DNA of 46,471 bases. It comes from Bacteroidales bacterium (GTDB lineage Bacteria > Bacteroidota > Bacteroidia > Bacteroidales > VadinHA17). A program made the translations under genes and the position numbers. Positions 23,844 to 33,826 of this stretch are shown here, piece after piece. Within the stretch, counting starts at the first letter, position 1; each line of letters starts with the position of its first letter. Below the pieces are notes generated by a model. It had not been told where the DNA came from, searched no databases, and was given only the letters and a program-made list of their open reading frames with translations. The stretch is taken from the NCBI GenBank assembly GCA_024762655.1, contig JANTHB010000019.1, forward strand, positions 1 through 46,471. Reading direction: 5' to 3'.

Positions 23844-25427
23844 ATGAAAAAGTATATTCCTTTTCTTTTACTTCCCTTTCTGCTGGTAGGATGCACCTCT
23901 AAAAAACGAGCTGCTACGCGACCGAACATTTTGTTTATCCTTTCGGACGATCATGCCTACCAGGCCATCAGCGCTTACGGCTATCCCATCGGCAAGCTGG
24001 CCCCCACCCCCAACATTGACCGTCTGGCTGAGGAAGGCATGCTCTTTGACCGTATGTTTGTGGCCAATTCGCTCTGCGGACCAAGCAGGGCCTCAATCAT
24101 CACCGGCAAGTTCAGCCATAAAAACGGGTTCAAAAGAAACGGCGACCGGTTCGATCCCAACCAGCCCACTTTCCCAAAGATGCTGCAGGCGGCAGGATAC
24201 CAGACCGCCGTTTTCGGCAAATGGCACCTGAAATCGCTGCCACAGGGTTTTGATAACTGGTGTGTGTTGCCCGGCCAGGGTCATTATTACAATCCCGATT
24301 TTATCAAACAACCGGGAGACACTTTCCGCATGCAGGGTTATGTCACCGACCTGATCACAAACATGGCTCTCGACTGGCTGAAAAACAAAAGGGACCCCAA
24401 CAAACCCTTCCTGCTGATGTACCAGCATAAAGCCCCACACCGTGAATGGCTGCCGGCAGGGAAATACCTTGACCTGTATCACCATGTAAAGTTCCCACTG
24501 CCGGCCACCCTGTTCGATGATCATAAAGGCATGGGCACAGCAGCCCGGGAAGCCGAGATGCTGATCAGCCAGAACATGGGACTGAGCAATGACAATAAGA
24601 TTGACCCGGAAATTGTTACCGAAACAGGCCATAAACCTTTTATTAAATGGTATTTCAACGCTTACCGGAACAACCTGGGCAGGATGTCCCCTGAACAACG
24701 AGCCCGGTGGGACGAAGTATATAAACCTGTCAATGAGGCATTCCGCGAAAATCCGCCCACAGGGGACTCGCTGACAAAATGGAAATACCAGCGCTATATG
24801 GAAGACTACCTGGCCTGTATCCGGTCGGTAGATGACAACGTGGGCCGGGTCCTGGATTATCTGAAAGAAACTGGCCTGGACAAAAACACCATCGTGGTCT
24901 ATACTTCGGACCAGGGATTCTACATGGGCGAACACGGCTGGTTCGACAAGCGTTTTATGTACGAAGAGTCGTTCCGCACACCGCTGCTGATCAGGTACCC
25001 GGCAATGGTTAAAGCCGGTAGCCGCAACCACGATCTGGTACAAAACATTGATTTCGCTCCCACTTTCCTGGAACTGGCCGGCGTAAAAACCCCGAAGGAT
25101 ATCCAGGGAATGTCCATAGTCCCTTTGTTGGAAGGAAAGCACCCTGCCCATTGGCGTCAGGCGCTATATTATCATTATTATGAATTCCCCGGTATACATA
25201 TGGTCAAGCGACACTATGGCATCCGTACGGCCAGGTACACGCTGATTCACTTCTACAATGATATCGACGAATGGGAATTATATGATCTGGAAAAGGATCC
25301 GCAGGAACTGCACAATGTGATCAGCGATCCGGGATATGCAGATATTAAAACGCAATTGCACCATCAGCTGGACAGTCTGATCCGGGTGTATGAGGATCCG
25401 CTGGAACCGGTTGTGGTAAAAAAATAA
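23844..25427 (+). CDS. Sulfatase (S1 family) lipoprotein
   Basis: 527 residues. Removes sulfate esters from glycans. Signal with lipobox MKKYIPFLLLPFLLVGC (Cys17). The formylglycine motif CGPSR is at residues 78-82, with Cys78 to be oxidised by a maturase. Metal-binding acids lie in FILSDDHAYQ (D35, D36) and YTSDQGFYMGEHGWFDK. The active-site Lys and His are in GKWH (K126, H128). A C-terminal subdomain follows (ELYDLEKDPQELHNV). Subfamily cannot be set by eye. It is followed after 17 bases by a FAD-dependent oxidoreductase. A SusC/SusD pair and a GH20 hexosaminidase nearby point to a sulfated amino-sugar glycan; inferred. Confidence 0.9.
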   Translation: MKKYIPFLLLPFLLVGCTSKKRAATRPNILFILSDDHAYQAISAYGYPIGKLAPTPNIDRLAEEGMLFDRMFVANSLCGPSRASIITGKFSHKNGFKRNGDRFDPNQPTFPKMLQAAGYQTAVFGKWHLKSLPQGFDNWCVLPGQGHYYNPDFIKQPGDTFRMQGYVTDLITNMALDWLKNKRDPNKPFLLMYQHKAPHREWLPAGKYLDLYHHVKFPLPATLFDDHKGMGTAAREAEMLISQNMGLSNDNKIDPEIVTETGHKPFIKWYFNAYRNNLGRMSPEQRARWDEVYKPVNEAFRENPPTGDSLTKWKYQRYMEDYLACIRSVDDNVGRVLDYLKETGLDKNTIVVYTSDQGFYMGEHGWFDKRFMYEESFRTPLLIRYPAMVKAGSRNHDLVQNIDFAPTFLELAGVKTPKDIQGMSIVPLLEGKHPAHWRQALYYHYYEFPGIHMVKRHYGIRTARYTLIHFYNDIDEWELYDLEKDPQELHNVISDPGYADIKTQLHHQLDSLIRVYEDPLEPVVVKK

Positions 25428-25444
25428 AATCATTCTGACACTTC

Positions 25445-27070
25445 ATGAAAATTATCTTTTCCCTTCTGATAACAGGTTTCGTACTTCTTCAGGGATGTAA
25501 TCAGAGCTCCCGGTTCCCGGGTAAAAAATATGATCTGGTTGTTTACGGGGGGACCTCTGCCGGGGTTGTAGCAGCTATTCAGGGGCAACGCCTGGGATTA
25601 TCCGTGGCACTGGTTTGCCCGGAAAAACATCTCGGGGGAATGACAACCAACGGCCTGGGCTGGACAGATTCGGGACGAAAAGAGGTCATTGGAGGTATTG
25701 CACGGGAGTTTTACCGCAGGCTGAAAGAATATTATGACAAATCTGAAGCCTGGGTATATCAAAAGCCTGAAGAATATAGCCATTACCGAAAAGAAGATGA
25801 TGCCATGTGGGTCTTTGAGCCTCATGTAGCTGAACAAACCTTTGAAAAGATGATTGCTGAAACAGGTATTCATGTTTTCCGGAATCAATGGCTGAACAGA
25901 AAAACAGGCGTTGAAAAAGAGGGAACGCACATCTTATCCATATCCATGCTGGATGGCAAGACGTATTACGGACGGATTTTCATTGACGCCACCTATGAAG
26001 GGGACCTGATGGCGTCGTCGGGAGTAAGCTATACCACAGGCCGCGAAGCCAACGCCGTTTATCAGGAAACGCTCAACGGCGTGGAAAAGAAACATGCCAT
26101 TTATCACCAGTTCGAATATCCCGTCAGCCCGTATGTCATCCCCGGGGATCCTTCCAGCGGCCTGGTGCCCCTGGTGCATGCCGGGAACCCGGGAAAAGAC
26201 GGAGAAGGAGACCACCGTATCCAGGCTTATAACTTCAGACTATGTCTTACTACAGTACCCGAAAACAAAGTGCCTTTCAAAAAACCGGAAAATTACGATC
26301 CCTTTCAGTATGAGCTGTTGGCAAGATACCTGAAAAAGGGATGGCGGGGTGTTTTCAGGAAGTTTGATCCTGCTCCAAACCTAAAAACCGATGTAAATAA
26401 CCATGGCGCATTTTCTTCCGATTATATTGGCATGAATTATGATTATCCGGAAGGGTCTTATGAAGAAAGGAAAAAGATCATAGAACAGCACAAAAACTAT
26501 CAGATGGGCTGGTTATGGTTCCTGGCAAATAGTCCGGAGGTCCCGCAGGAAATCCATGATGAAATCAACAAATGGGGCTTTTCAAAAGATGAATTCCAGG
26601 ACAACAATTACTGGCCTCATCAGATTTATGTACGTGAAGCCCGTCGTATGGTAAGTGATTTTGTAATGACCGAATTACACTTACGGAAATTGAAACCCAC
26701 ACCCAAACCAATAGGGATGGGTTCGTATAATATGGATTCCCACAATGTACAGCGATACATAGATCCGGCCGGTTTTGTGCAGAACGAAGGAGATATTGAG
26801 GTAAATCCCGGGGGGCCTTATCCGATCAGTTATGACTGTATTGTTCCCAAAATAAAAGAAATTACCAATCTGCTTGTGCCGGTATGTGTCTCCTCATCCC
26901 ACATTGCCTACGGATCTGTGAGGATGGAACCGGTTTTTATGATTTTGGGCCAGTCAGCAGCAGATGCGGCATCTCTCGCCCTAAAGAAGAACATTCCCGT
27001 ACAGAAAATAGAGTATGCAAATTTGAGAAAATTGCTGATCAGCCAGCAGCAGGTCCTCGGGATACAATAA
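25445..27070 (+). CDS. FAD-dependent oxidoreductase lipoprotein
   Basis: 541 residues. Lipoprotein signal MKIIFSLLITGFVLLQGC (Cys18). The FAD dinucleotide site follows at YDLVVYGGTSAGVVAAIQGQRLG (residues 30-50), a GGTSAG variant of GxGxxG. LGGMTTNGLGWTD and the C-terminal block VRMEPVFMILGQSAADAASLAL are characteristic of the FAD-dependent oxidoreductase family often found in polysaccharide loci, where some members were wrongly called xanthan lyases. Substrate is unknown. It begins 17 bases after the sulfatase, so the two are likely an operon. Exported flavoproteins of this type may act on sugars or amino acids released from the glycan. Confidence 0.8.
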   Translation: MKIIFSLLITGFVLLQGCNQSSRFPGKKYDLVVYGGTSAGVVAAIQGQRLGLSVALVCPEKHLGGMTTNGLGWTDSGRKEVIGGIAREFYRRLKEYYDKSEAWVYQKPEEYSHYRKEDDAMWVFEPHVAEQTFEKMIAETGIHVFRNQWLNRKTGVEKEGTHILSISMLDGKTYYGRIFIDATYEGDLMASSGVSYTTGREANAVYQETLNGVEKKHAIYHQFEYPVSPYVIPGDPSSGLVPLVHAGNPGKDGEGDHRIQAYNFRLCLTTVPENKVPFKKPENYDPFQYELLARYLKKGWRGVFRKFDPAPNLKTDVNNHGAFSSDYIGMNYDYPEGSYEERKKIIEQHKNYQMGWLWFLANSPEVPQEIHDEINKWGFSKDEFQDNNYWPHQIYVREARRMVSDFVMTELHLRKLKPTPKPIGMGSYNMDSHNVQRYIDPAGFVQNEGDIEVNPGGPYPISYDCIVPKIKEITNLLVPVCVSSSHIAYGSVRMEPVFMILGQSAADAASLALKKNIPVQKIEYANLRKLLISQQQVLGIQ

Positions 27071-27131
27071 TTCTGTCATATTTTTTGTATCTTGCATACA
27101 CGGACCCTATTACAAACCAAAATCAACGATC

Positions 27132-27320
27132 ATGAAAAAATTAGCATGGATCACAGGGATTGTCGCCGTTTTACTTATGCTGGGCGGACTGATCGACTTT
27201 TTCACCAAAGGAGCTTTTCTCGGAGTAAATCATGCCATTAATTATTTTCACGTAGCCAACAGTATGTGGCTGCTTACCATTGCCTGCCTGCTTACAGATC
27301 ATAAAACCGAAAAAAGTTAA
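27132..27320 (+). CDS. Small two-helix membrane protein
   Basis: 62 residues with two hydrophobic segments (about 5-24 and 40-56) and a short polar C-terminus. ATG 27132 follows an AT-rich gap with a TATCTTGC element resembling a -7 box. I do not recognise a family. It lies between the sulfatase operon and the type IX cargo gene, on the same strand. Confidence 0.6.
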   Translation: MKKLAWITGIVAVLLMLGGLIDFFTKGAFLGVNHAINYFHVANSMWLLTIACLLTDHKTEKS

Positions 27321-27352
27321 ACCCCATTTATTTTTCATATTTTTCTCCTGTC

Positions 27353-27392
27353 ACCCGGGCAATTGCCGGGGGAGGGATTATTATTATTTTTT
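27353..27392 (+). terminator. Likely terminator after the small membrane protein
   Basis: A near-perfect palindrome centred on CAATTG (CCCGGGCAATTGCCGGGG, one central-arm mismatch) is followed by a T-rich run to 27392. Confidence 0.45.
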
Positions 27393-27413
27393 CCCCAATA
27401 AAAACTATGGATA

Positions 27414-28703
27414 TTGAAAAAACAAAAACAAAGCATAATATCAGGTAACACCCGGCAACCTGCGCTACTTCCGGTTTATATTATCCTGATATTTTTATCT
27501 TTCGGACCTGTTTCAAATTCACAGGTTCAGAAAAGCGGCAATATCAGGGGATACCTCTATTCCATCATCGATCAACTCCCCGGTGCCGGCCAAAATGATT
27601 ACCAACCTCCATCAGCCGCAGATAAAGCTACATGGAGATACGTCATAAAGGTCCTTCTGGCGCACGATTATCAGACAGCGGCTTCCCTGGCTGAAAGCTT
27701 GCATTATACGATCACTGATTTTAACGATGATGGCACGCACTATTATGTGATGGAGCGGGAGATTGTATCGGGCCCTTTCTGGGGCACCTATATATACAAT
27801 CCTGAAGGATGCAGGAACGTGGTGATCCAGTGTCCCCATCCAAAGTATGACAGCAACACCGGGAAAGAAGGGATCTATGTCTTCAGCAAATCCCGGGCAA
27901 TGTTTTATTGTCTGTCGGGAACCCACCGCTGCAACTCTTCTGCCTATACTACCTGCTCGGGTACCACCTCGGTATGCAGCGGCTCACCGGAATCGTTTCG
28001 TATATCCGATCCGGCACACAATGTAAATTCCATTTTCCAGGCCACTACGGAAGCTTTGCACCAGTATGACAGTACACTCGTCTTTATCCAGCTACACGGT
28101 TTTGCCAAACACACGGACGATCCGTACGTGATCATGAGCAACGGTACCCGCATCACACCCAACCCTGACTATATTCTGTTATTAAAGAACGAACTTGCTG
28201 CCATCGACCCTGTCCTCACGTTCCAAATCGCTCATCTCAATCTTTCCTGGAACCGATTGATCGCCTTTACCAACGTACAGGGGCGATATCTCGGTGACAG
28301 TCCTGACCCCTGCCATGAAAATGCGGATACAACCTACGGTACATTCATCCATATTGAACAGGAAAAGAGCCGTCTTCGTGCCGACAGTATGCAGTGGGAT
28401 AAAATGGCACGTGCCGTAAACAATACGTTTACTTGTCAGCCGTCCGGTTTTAACATTTTACATGCGGGAAAAAACATGCATCTCTACCCAAATCCTGTAA
28501 ACGACAGGGTTACCCTCGACCTGGAGCAAACCTGTCAGGAGGTAACCGTCAGGCTGTTTACGATAAACGGCAGGATGCTCATGAAGCAATGCTTTTACAA
28601 CGTTCAGACCCAACAAATATACTTCCCTTTCCGACCAGGCAGTTACTTGTTGGAGGTCTTCACACCGGAAGATAAATCGGAATATCTGATCATTAAAAAA
28701 TAA
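27414..28703 (+). CDS. Exported protein with type IX secretion sorting tail, unknown enzyme-like core
   Basis: 429 residues if started at TTG 27414; no ATG fits the frame, and the first stop upstream is at 27399. The N-terminus MKKQKQ and the hydrophobic YIILIFLSFGPVSNS make a signal peptide. The core (about 70-350) has conserved-looking motifs: IQCPHPKYDSNTG, LSGTHRCNSSAY, RISDPAHNVNS and FIQLHGFAKHTDD. The His and Cys content suggests a metalloenzyme, but I cannot name the family. The C-terminal 75 residues (LYPNPVNDRVTLDL, INGRMLMKQ, PGSYLLEVFT) are a type A sorting domain, so the protein is sent to the surface by T9SS. Confidence 0.7.
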   Translation: MKKQKQSIISGNTRQPALLPVYIILIFLSFGPVSNSQVQKSGNIRGYLYSIIDQLPGAGQNDYQPPSAADKATWRYVIKVLLAHDYQTAASLAESLHYTITDFNDDGTHYYVMEREIVSGPFWGTYIYNPEGCRNVVIQCPHPKYDSNTGKEGIYVFSKSRAMFYCLSGTHRCNSSAYTTCSGTTSVCSGSPESFRISDPAHNVNSIFQATTEALHQYDSTLVFIQLHGFAKHTDDPYVIMSNGTRITPNPDYILLLKNELAAIDPVLTFQIAHLNLSWNRLIAFTNVQGRYLGDSPDPCHENADTTYGTFIHIEQEKSRLRADSMQWDKMARAVNNTFTCQPSGFNILHAGKNMHLYPNPVNDRVTLDLEQTCQEVTVRLFTINGRMLMKQCFYNVQTQQIYFPFRPGSYLLEVFTPEDKSEYLIIKK

Positions 28704-29057
28704 ATTTGCTTCAGACGAAAGTATGCCCCACAAAATAGACATTCTCCTGCCAAATGGCTGTACCGGCTTATTCTCCCGGCCTGTGCCGGCTAAAATAGTT
28801 CCGGAAATAAAGCTAAAGAAGACAATAATTGAAAGCTGAAATATTCATCATCCGAAAAAATTGATTTATTAAAAATATTTTATTAGTTTTAAATAATTAT
28901 TACATTTAAATATATGCATAATTATACATTTTTACTTCCAATCGAAATAAAACAGCATATTTCCATTTAATAGCAATTTTTTGCAACTTTTCGTATTTAA
29001 TGTTAACCTGCCAATTTTTTAACTACCTTATTTATTAACCACTAAAAATCTACGCCT
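28704..29057. other. AT-rich control region upstream of susC
   Basis: The first part has an inverted CCGGC/GCCGG pair near 28760-28795. From about 28855 it is very AT-rich. A TTTG near 28979-28983 followed about 20 bp later by TAACC is only a weak promoter candidate. The susC leader before 29058 is probably here. No gene or ncRNA was seen. Confidence 0.45.
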
Positions 29058-32000
29058 ATGAGAAAATTACAGATTTTCTTTGTGATTCTGCTCTTGTTAG
29101 CAGGGGGAACTTTGTTCGCCCAGGTAAAAGTGAGCGGAACAGTTACCGACGAGGGAGGAGAAACTCTCCCCGGTGTCAACATCATTGAAAAAGGCACCAC
29201 CAACGGAACCATTACCAATGCAGATGGGCATTATTCCATTCAGGTAACCGGATCCCAGTCGGTACTGGAATTTCATTTTGTGGGTTACGAGACCTACAGT
29301 GTACTGGTTGGAAATAAAACCACCATTGATGTCACCATGAAACCTGCGACAGAGAAACTGGAAGAGGTTGTAATCACCTCGTTGGGTTTCAAGGTGCTGA
29401 AGGATGAGGCGGCAACCACCTCCTCTGAGGTTAAATCGGATGAAATTGTTAACTCCGGAGAGCCGTTGGTCCTGAATGCTTTGGCATCGAAAGCTTCCAA
29501 TGTCCAAATCGCCAGGTCAAACGGAGACCCGGGTGCCGGTACGACGATCCGCATCCGCGGGGCCAACACCATTACGGGGTCGAGTGCTCCATTGGTTATT
29601 GTTGACGGAATACCCGTGGACAATTCCACCCTATACGGCGGGGGCAACAACATCACCGGAGGTCGTGATGCCGGTACATCCCAGCAATCCCGTCTTAATG
29701 ACCTCAACCCCAATGACATCGAATCGGTCGAAATACTGAAAGGAGCCGCTGCCGCTTCCCTCTGGGGATCACGTGCGGCCAACGGGGTGGTGATGATCAC
29801 TACCAAAAACGGCCGGCCCGGAAAATTGAATATCAGTTATAAGGTAACCCGTTCTTTTGATCAGGTTAACAAAAGGTACCCCTTGCAGAGCGTATACGGA
29901 CAAGGCCGGAACGGCGTTTACAGCCCTACCAGTTCGGAATCATGGGGGGATTATATTCCCGATCGTCCGGGAGGAGCCGATGTATTTGATGAATCCGGAC
30001 AATACTTTGAGGCCAGGGACGGTACGAAATATTATCCGCTGGTTACCAAAAATTCCAGGGAAACATTCGTTGATGAGAACTGGAATGCTATCTTTCACAC
30101 GGGAGGATTCTGGCAACATGATCTCTCTTTGAGCGGAGGAACCGATAAATCGCAGTATTTCTTTAGCGTGGGAAGACTGGATCAGGACGGGATCGTCCGT
30201 AATGCCAGCTATGACAGGACCAATGTACGACTCAATGTAAAATTCTTTCCGGTAAAGTGGCTGAATGCAAGCACTAAAACAAGTTATAATCACAACTTCT
30301 CGAACCGTATTCAGCAGAGTTCCAACGTGTCCGGATTATTACTCGGCCTGCTGCGTAATCCTCCGGATTTTGATATCCGTGATTATATCGGCACCTATTA
30401 TGACAACAGCGGACAAGCTCATCCCAACGCACACAGGGCTTACCGGAGGTACCTGGGAAACAGTCCACCTTCCTACAACAATCCACTCTGGACGATTAAT
30501 GAACAGAAAAATACTTCCACCGTGGACCGCTTTATTATTGCCCAGGAGGTCAATATCCTTCCCGTAAGCTTTCTTAAATTGACACTTCGGGGTGGCGTGG
30601 ACCGGAACAATGACAAAAGGTTGTACTTTTTCCCGATTAATTCTGCGGGCGGCGGCCGCAGGGAAGGAACTTTTGACGATGACATGATCGGACAACAGGA
30701 GTTGAACTTTGATGCGATCGGTAATGGGAATTTTGATATTACCGATGATTTCAAGCTGGGAGTTACTCTTGGATGGAACGTAAATGATCGCCAACGATAT
30801 TTTAACTCCGGCCGCATCACCGGTTTTCTGGTAGATTCCAGAAAGCCGACGACCGACCTGAATACTGCTGCGGAAAACTCTACCTATTCCAATTATCGCC
30901 GACACATCCGATCTAACAGGGGGTACTATGTGCTTAATTTTGATCTGTTCAATCAATTATTCATCAACGCTTCCGGCGGACTGGAAGCTGCCTCAAGTGT
31001 CAGTGGGAGTTTCTTTTATCCCGCTTTTGATGCCGCCTGGCAATTCACCAAACTGCTGGACCTGCAATCCACAACCTTTTCTTTCGGGAAACTGAGAGCT
31101 TCCTGGGGAAAAGTCGGGGTACAGCCTGCACCCCACCGGTTTGAAACGACCGTGGAAGGCGACTTTAGTTACTGGTCTTACTCCAGCTTCCTGGATATTA
31201 ACCTGTTCGGCGGAGGGTTCCGGCTGAACGACGATCTGGGCAACCAGCATCTGAAACCGGAAATGAAAACTGAGTGGGAAATAGGGACTGACCTGCGTTT
31301 TTTCAATGATGCCTTATCGTTATCAGCCACCTATTATCAGAACAAAATCGAAGACATGCTTATCAATGTCAGTCTGTCTCCGTCATCCGGGTTTGACACC
31401 CAGTATGCCAATGCTGCCAGCATGGATAATAAAGGATTTGAAATGGAAGCAGAATACAGCGCCTTGAGGAATAAAAATTTTGGTCTGGATGTATATGGTG
31501 TTTTCGCTACCAACAAAAATAAAGTTCTTGACCTGGCCGGCACCAAAACCATCCGGCTGGCACCCGGATCGGTTTCTTCGCAAGCTATTGTAGGTTATCC
31601 GTTAGGGGTTTTGTATGGTACCGGCTCACAAATGGATGAATCAGGCCATTATGTCCTCGACGCCAACGGTTTTCCACAGATTACCAGCAGCCCGATTGTC
31701 CTGGGTGATCCAAATCCGGCATGGACCGGTAGTCTCGGGGTCAGGGCACATTGGAAAGGGATTGGACTGAACATTCTGTTTGCCCATTCCCACAAAGGGG
31801 ACTATTCCCCGCGTACCCTTTGGGTGCTGCGCAGGTTTGGAACCACCACCGTTACAGCCAACCGGATGACACTGGATCAGGATCTGGTCAACTACCATGG
31901 GGATGTGATACCCGCCGGGACAACAGTACGCGGTAACGTGGAAGATTTTGGCGGAGGTCCCGTCCTCCTCGATGAAACCTGGTACCGCACCGGCATCGGC

Positions 32001-32291
32001 GGCGGTTTTGGAGACAATCAGGCCTACAACTTCGCCATCTATGATGCTACCTGGACACGCCTCAAGGAAATAACCCTGAGTTATACCCTTAATTCACAGA
32101 AATTCAAACAGAAGACCAAACTCGGGTCTCTCGTTATTTCGGCATCCGGAAGAAATCTTCTCCTTTGGGATAATATCCCCGGCGTAGATCCTGAAATCAA
32201 TCAGGGAGGGGTAAGCAACGGCTTTGGCCTGGATTATTTCACGAACCCAAGCACCCGTTCTTTCCTGTTCTCTGTTGCGATCAATTATTAA
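29058..32291 (+). CDS. SusC/RagA-type TonB-dependent outer-membrane transporter
   Basis: 1077 residues. Signal peptide MRKLQIFFVILLLLAGGTLF. A carboxypeptidase-like domain follows (KVSGTVTDEGGETLPGVNI), then the plug with IRIRGANTITGSSAPLVIVD and the SusC signature WGSRAANGVVMITTKNGRPG, and a beta-barrel to the end (STRSFLFSVAINY). SusC-type transporters import glycans or other large substrates with SusD as the lid. SusD follows 17 bases later. No FecI/FecR, SusR or hybrid two-component regulator lies nearby, so control is from elsewhere. The sulfatase/FAD genes upstream suggest a sulfated glycan, by inference. Confidence 0.95.
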   Translation: MRKLQIFFVILLLLAGGTLFAQVKVSGTVTDEGGETLPGVNIIEKGTTNGTITNADGHYSIQVTGSQSVLEFHFVGYETYSVLVGNKTTIDVTMKPATEKLEEVVITSLGFKVLKDEAATTSSEVKSDEIVNSGEPLVLNALASKASNVQIARSNGDPGAGTTIRIRGANTITGSSAPLVIVDGIPVDNSTLYGGGNNITGGRDAGTSQQSRLNDLNPNDIESVEILKGAAAASLWGSRAANGVVMITTKNGRPGKLNISYKVTRSFDQVNKRYPLQSVYGQGRNGVYSPTSSESWGDYIPDRPGGADVFDESGQYFEARDGTKYYPLVTKNSRETFVDENWNAIFHTGGFWQHDLSLSGGTDKSQYFFSVGRLDQDGIVRNASYDRTNVRLNVKFFPVKWLNASTKTSYNHNFSNRIQQSSNVSGLLLGLLRNPPDFDIRDYIGTYYDNSGQAHPNAHRAYRRYLGNSPPSYNNPLWTINEQKNTSTVDRFIIAQEVNILPVSFLKLTLRGGVDRNNDKRLYFFPINSAGGGRREGTFDDDMIGQQELNFDAIGNGNFDITDDFKLGVTLGWNVNDRQRYFNSGRITGFLVDSRKPTTDLNTAAENSTYSNYRRHIRSNRGYYVLNFDLFNQLFINASGGLEAASSVSGSFFYPAFDAAWQFTKLLDLQSTTFSFGKLRASWGKVGVQPAPHRFETTVEGDFSYWSYSSFLDINLFGGGFRLNDDLGNQHLKPEMKTEWEIGTDLRFFNDALSLSATYYQNKIEDMLINVSLSPSSGFDTQYANAASMDNKGFEMEAEYSALRNKNFGLDVYGVFATNKNKVLDLAGTKTIRLAPGSVSSQAIVGYPLGVLYGTGSQMDESGHYVLDANGFPQITSSPIVLGDPNPAWTGSLGVRAHWKGIGLNILFAHSHKGDYSPRTLWVLRRFGTTTVTANRMTLDQDLVNYHGDVIPAGTTVRGNVEDFGGGPVLLDETWYRTGIGGGFGDNQAYNFAIYDATWTRLKEITLSYTLNSQKFKQKTKLGSLVISASGRNLLLWDNIPGVDPEINQGGVSNGFGLDYFTNPSTRSFLFSVAINY

Positions 32292-32308
32292 GCTAATGTA
32301 ATTGTAAC

Positions 32309-33742
32309 ATGAAAAAATACAGAATTATGAGAATATTTATCAAATCATTCTTGCTTGTTACCGGATTGAGTATTCTGTTGTCCTCCTGTGAAAAAGTCGT
32401 GGAAGGCATCAACGAGAATCCGAACAATCTGGTACAGGCTGATATTGACGCCCGGTTGCTGCTAACAGGGGCTGAACTTGCCAATACCGTAGCCAATGCA
32501 GGCCACCTCAATCGTATATCGGGCATGTATAGCGGACAACTGATCGGCTTTCAATCCCTTTATTCCAATATCTATGGCTATAGTCTCTCTACTGTGGAAT
32601 CCATCCAGGATTGGAGCCGTATCTATGTAGGATGTATTCCCAATGCCAGAGCCATCCGCGAGATGGTCCCCGAAGATCTGTTGATGGTTGGGATCACCAA
32701 AGTGCTGGAAGCACATGCCATCGGTACGGCAGCTTCCCTTTTCGGAGATATCCCCTACTCGGAAATCGACAATCCGGAGATCTCAGATCCTAAATTTGAC
32801 AGTCAGGTATCTGTTTTCCAGGCAGCCCTCGCTTTACTGGATGAAGCCATTTCAGATATGAACAATGCCGACTCCCGGAAAATACCCGAGGATATTTATT
32901 TTAGCGGGGACAAAACCAAATGGATCGCCGCCGCCAACACGTTGAAAGCCCGGTATTATCTTCAAATGAAAGATTATGGGAATGCGTATGCTTCCGCACA
33001 ACAGGGCATTGCATCCTATGAGGGCAATCTTTCTTTCTTCCCGCAGGGCATTGAAGGTCAGGTGGGCGATAAGAATCTGCTATGGACGTTGCTTAACGGC
33101 TCACGTGAGGGAGACATCGGTACGGGAAACAGCTATCTGATGCAATTGCTGGACCCTGCCAGTGCCGTTACCAGGAACAATGCCAAGACCAATGAATATG
33201 CCCGTTTTCTCTATTCTGCGGTTATCGAAGAGCCGGCTGTCACCAATATGGGAATCGCCGGTGAATTTGAGCCGCAGGAACTGGTAAGTTATGAAGAAAA
33301 CCAGCTTATCCTGGCTGAATGTGCAGCCCGGACCGTAGACTTCAACACGGCCCTGAACTACCTGAATGACTATCGTGCCTGGCTCAACAGCGGGGGCCGT
33401 CTCAATGCCGCTTTTGCCGATTCCGCTTATCAGTATGATGCGTATGTGGCAGCCGACTTTGCCAATGGCGGCATGGAAAACCCCGATGGCATTGATGATA
33501 CAAGAGCCCTGTTGCGGGAGATCATTGAGGAAAGATATGTTTCAGGTTTTGGGACCTTCATTCCTTTTAATGATGTACGAAGATTACGCAAAGATGACAG
33601 TGATCTGATCGTTCCTTTCCCGCTCAACCCGGGAGGCACACAACAACCACAACGCATGCCCTATTCGGATGACGAGATTACCTCCAATGAAAATATCGAC
33701 GCGGATCCGGGTATTTATGTTGTCACGGAAGTAAACAAATAA
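32309..33742 (+). CDS. SusD/RagB family nutrient-binding outer-membrane lipoprotein
   Basis: 477 residues. The lipoprotein signal (FIKSFLLVTGLSILLSSC) may start at ATG 32327 (residue 7) rather than 32309. The mature part is the SusD-like_2 type: EGINENPNNLVQADIDARLLL, SGMYSGQLIGFQSLY, AHAIGTAASLFGDIPYSEID, then tetratricopeptide-like helices (TKWIAAANTLKARYYLQM), ILAECAARTVDFNTALNYLN and a C-terminal half. It forms the surface lid of the transporter. Its stop is 23 bases before a strong terminator, so the pair ends here. Confidence 0.93.
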   Translation: MKKYRIMRIFIKSFLLVTGLSILLSSCEKVVEGINENPNNLVQADIDARLLLTGAELANTVANAGHLNRISGMYSGQLIGFQSLYSNIYGYSLSTVESIQDWSRIYVGCIPNARAIREMVPEDLLMVGITKVLEAHAIGTAASLFGDIPYSEIDNPEISDPKFDSQVSVFQAALALLDEAISDMNNADSRKIPEDIYFSGDKTKWIAAANTLKARYYLQMKDYGNAYASAQQGIASYEGNLSFFPQGIEGQVGDKNLLWTLLNGSREGDIGTGNSYLMQLLDPASAVTRNNAKTNEYARFLYSAVIEEPAVTNMGIAGEFEPQELVSYEENQLILAECAARTVDFNTALNYLNDYRAWLNSGGRLNAAFADSAYQYDAYVAADFANGGMENPDGIDDTRALLREIIEERYVSGFGTFIPFNDVRRLRKDDSDLIVPFPLNPGGTQQPQRMPYSDDEITSNENIDADPGIYVVTEVNK

Positions 33743-33764
33743 CAGTCTTGCTCCTGGATACAGG

Positions 33765-33793
33765 AAAAGGCCGCAACATTGCGGCCTTTTTTT
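33765..33793 (+). terminator. Strong Rho-independent terminator after susD
   Basis: AAAAGGCCGCAA (33765-33776) pairs perfectly with TTGCGGCCTTTT (33779-33790) around a two-base loop, followed by further T's. The A-tract on the left also makes it usable from the opposite strand. Confidence 0.9.
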
Positions 33794-33794
33794 C

Positions 33795-33802
33795 TACCTT
33801 TG
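33795..33802 (+). promoter_or_regulatory. -7 box of the rlmN promoter
   Basis: TACCTTTG matches the TAnnTTTG consensus, 25 bases before ATG 33827 and right after the susD terminator. The -33 position falls inside the terminator stem and has no clear TTTG. Confidence 0.6.
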
Positions 33803-33826
33803 CACACATCCCAGAAAAAGCCGGTC

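Noticed and set aside
24093-25151. 352-codon open frame antisense to the sulfatase
   Set aside because: It lies entirely within a well-supported sulfatase gene, shows no known motif, and is a shadow of its codon usage.
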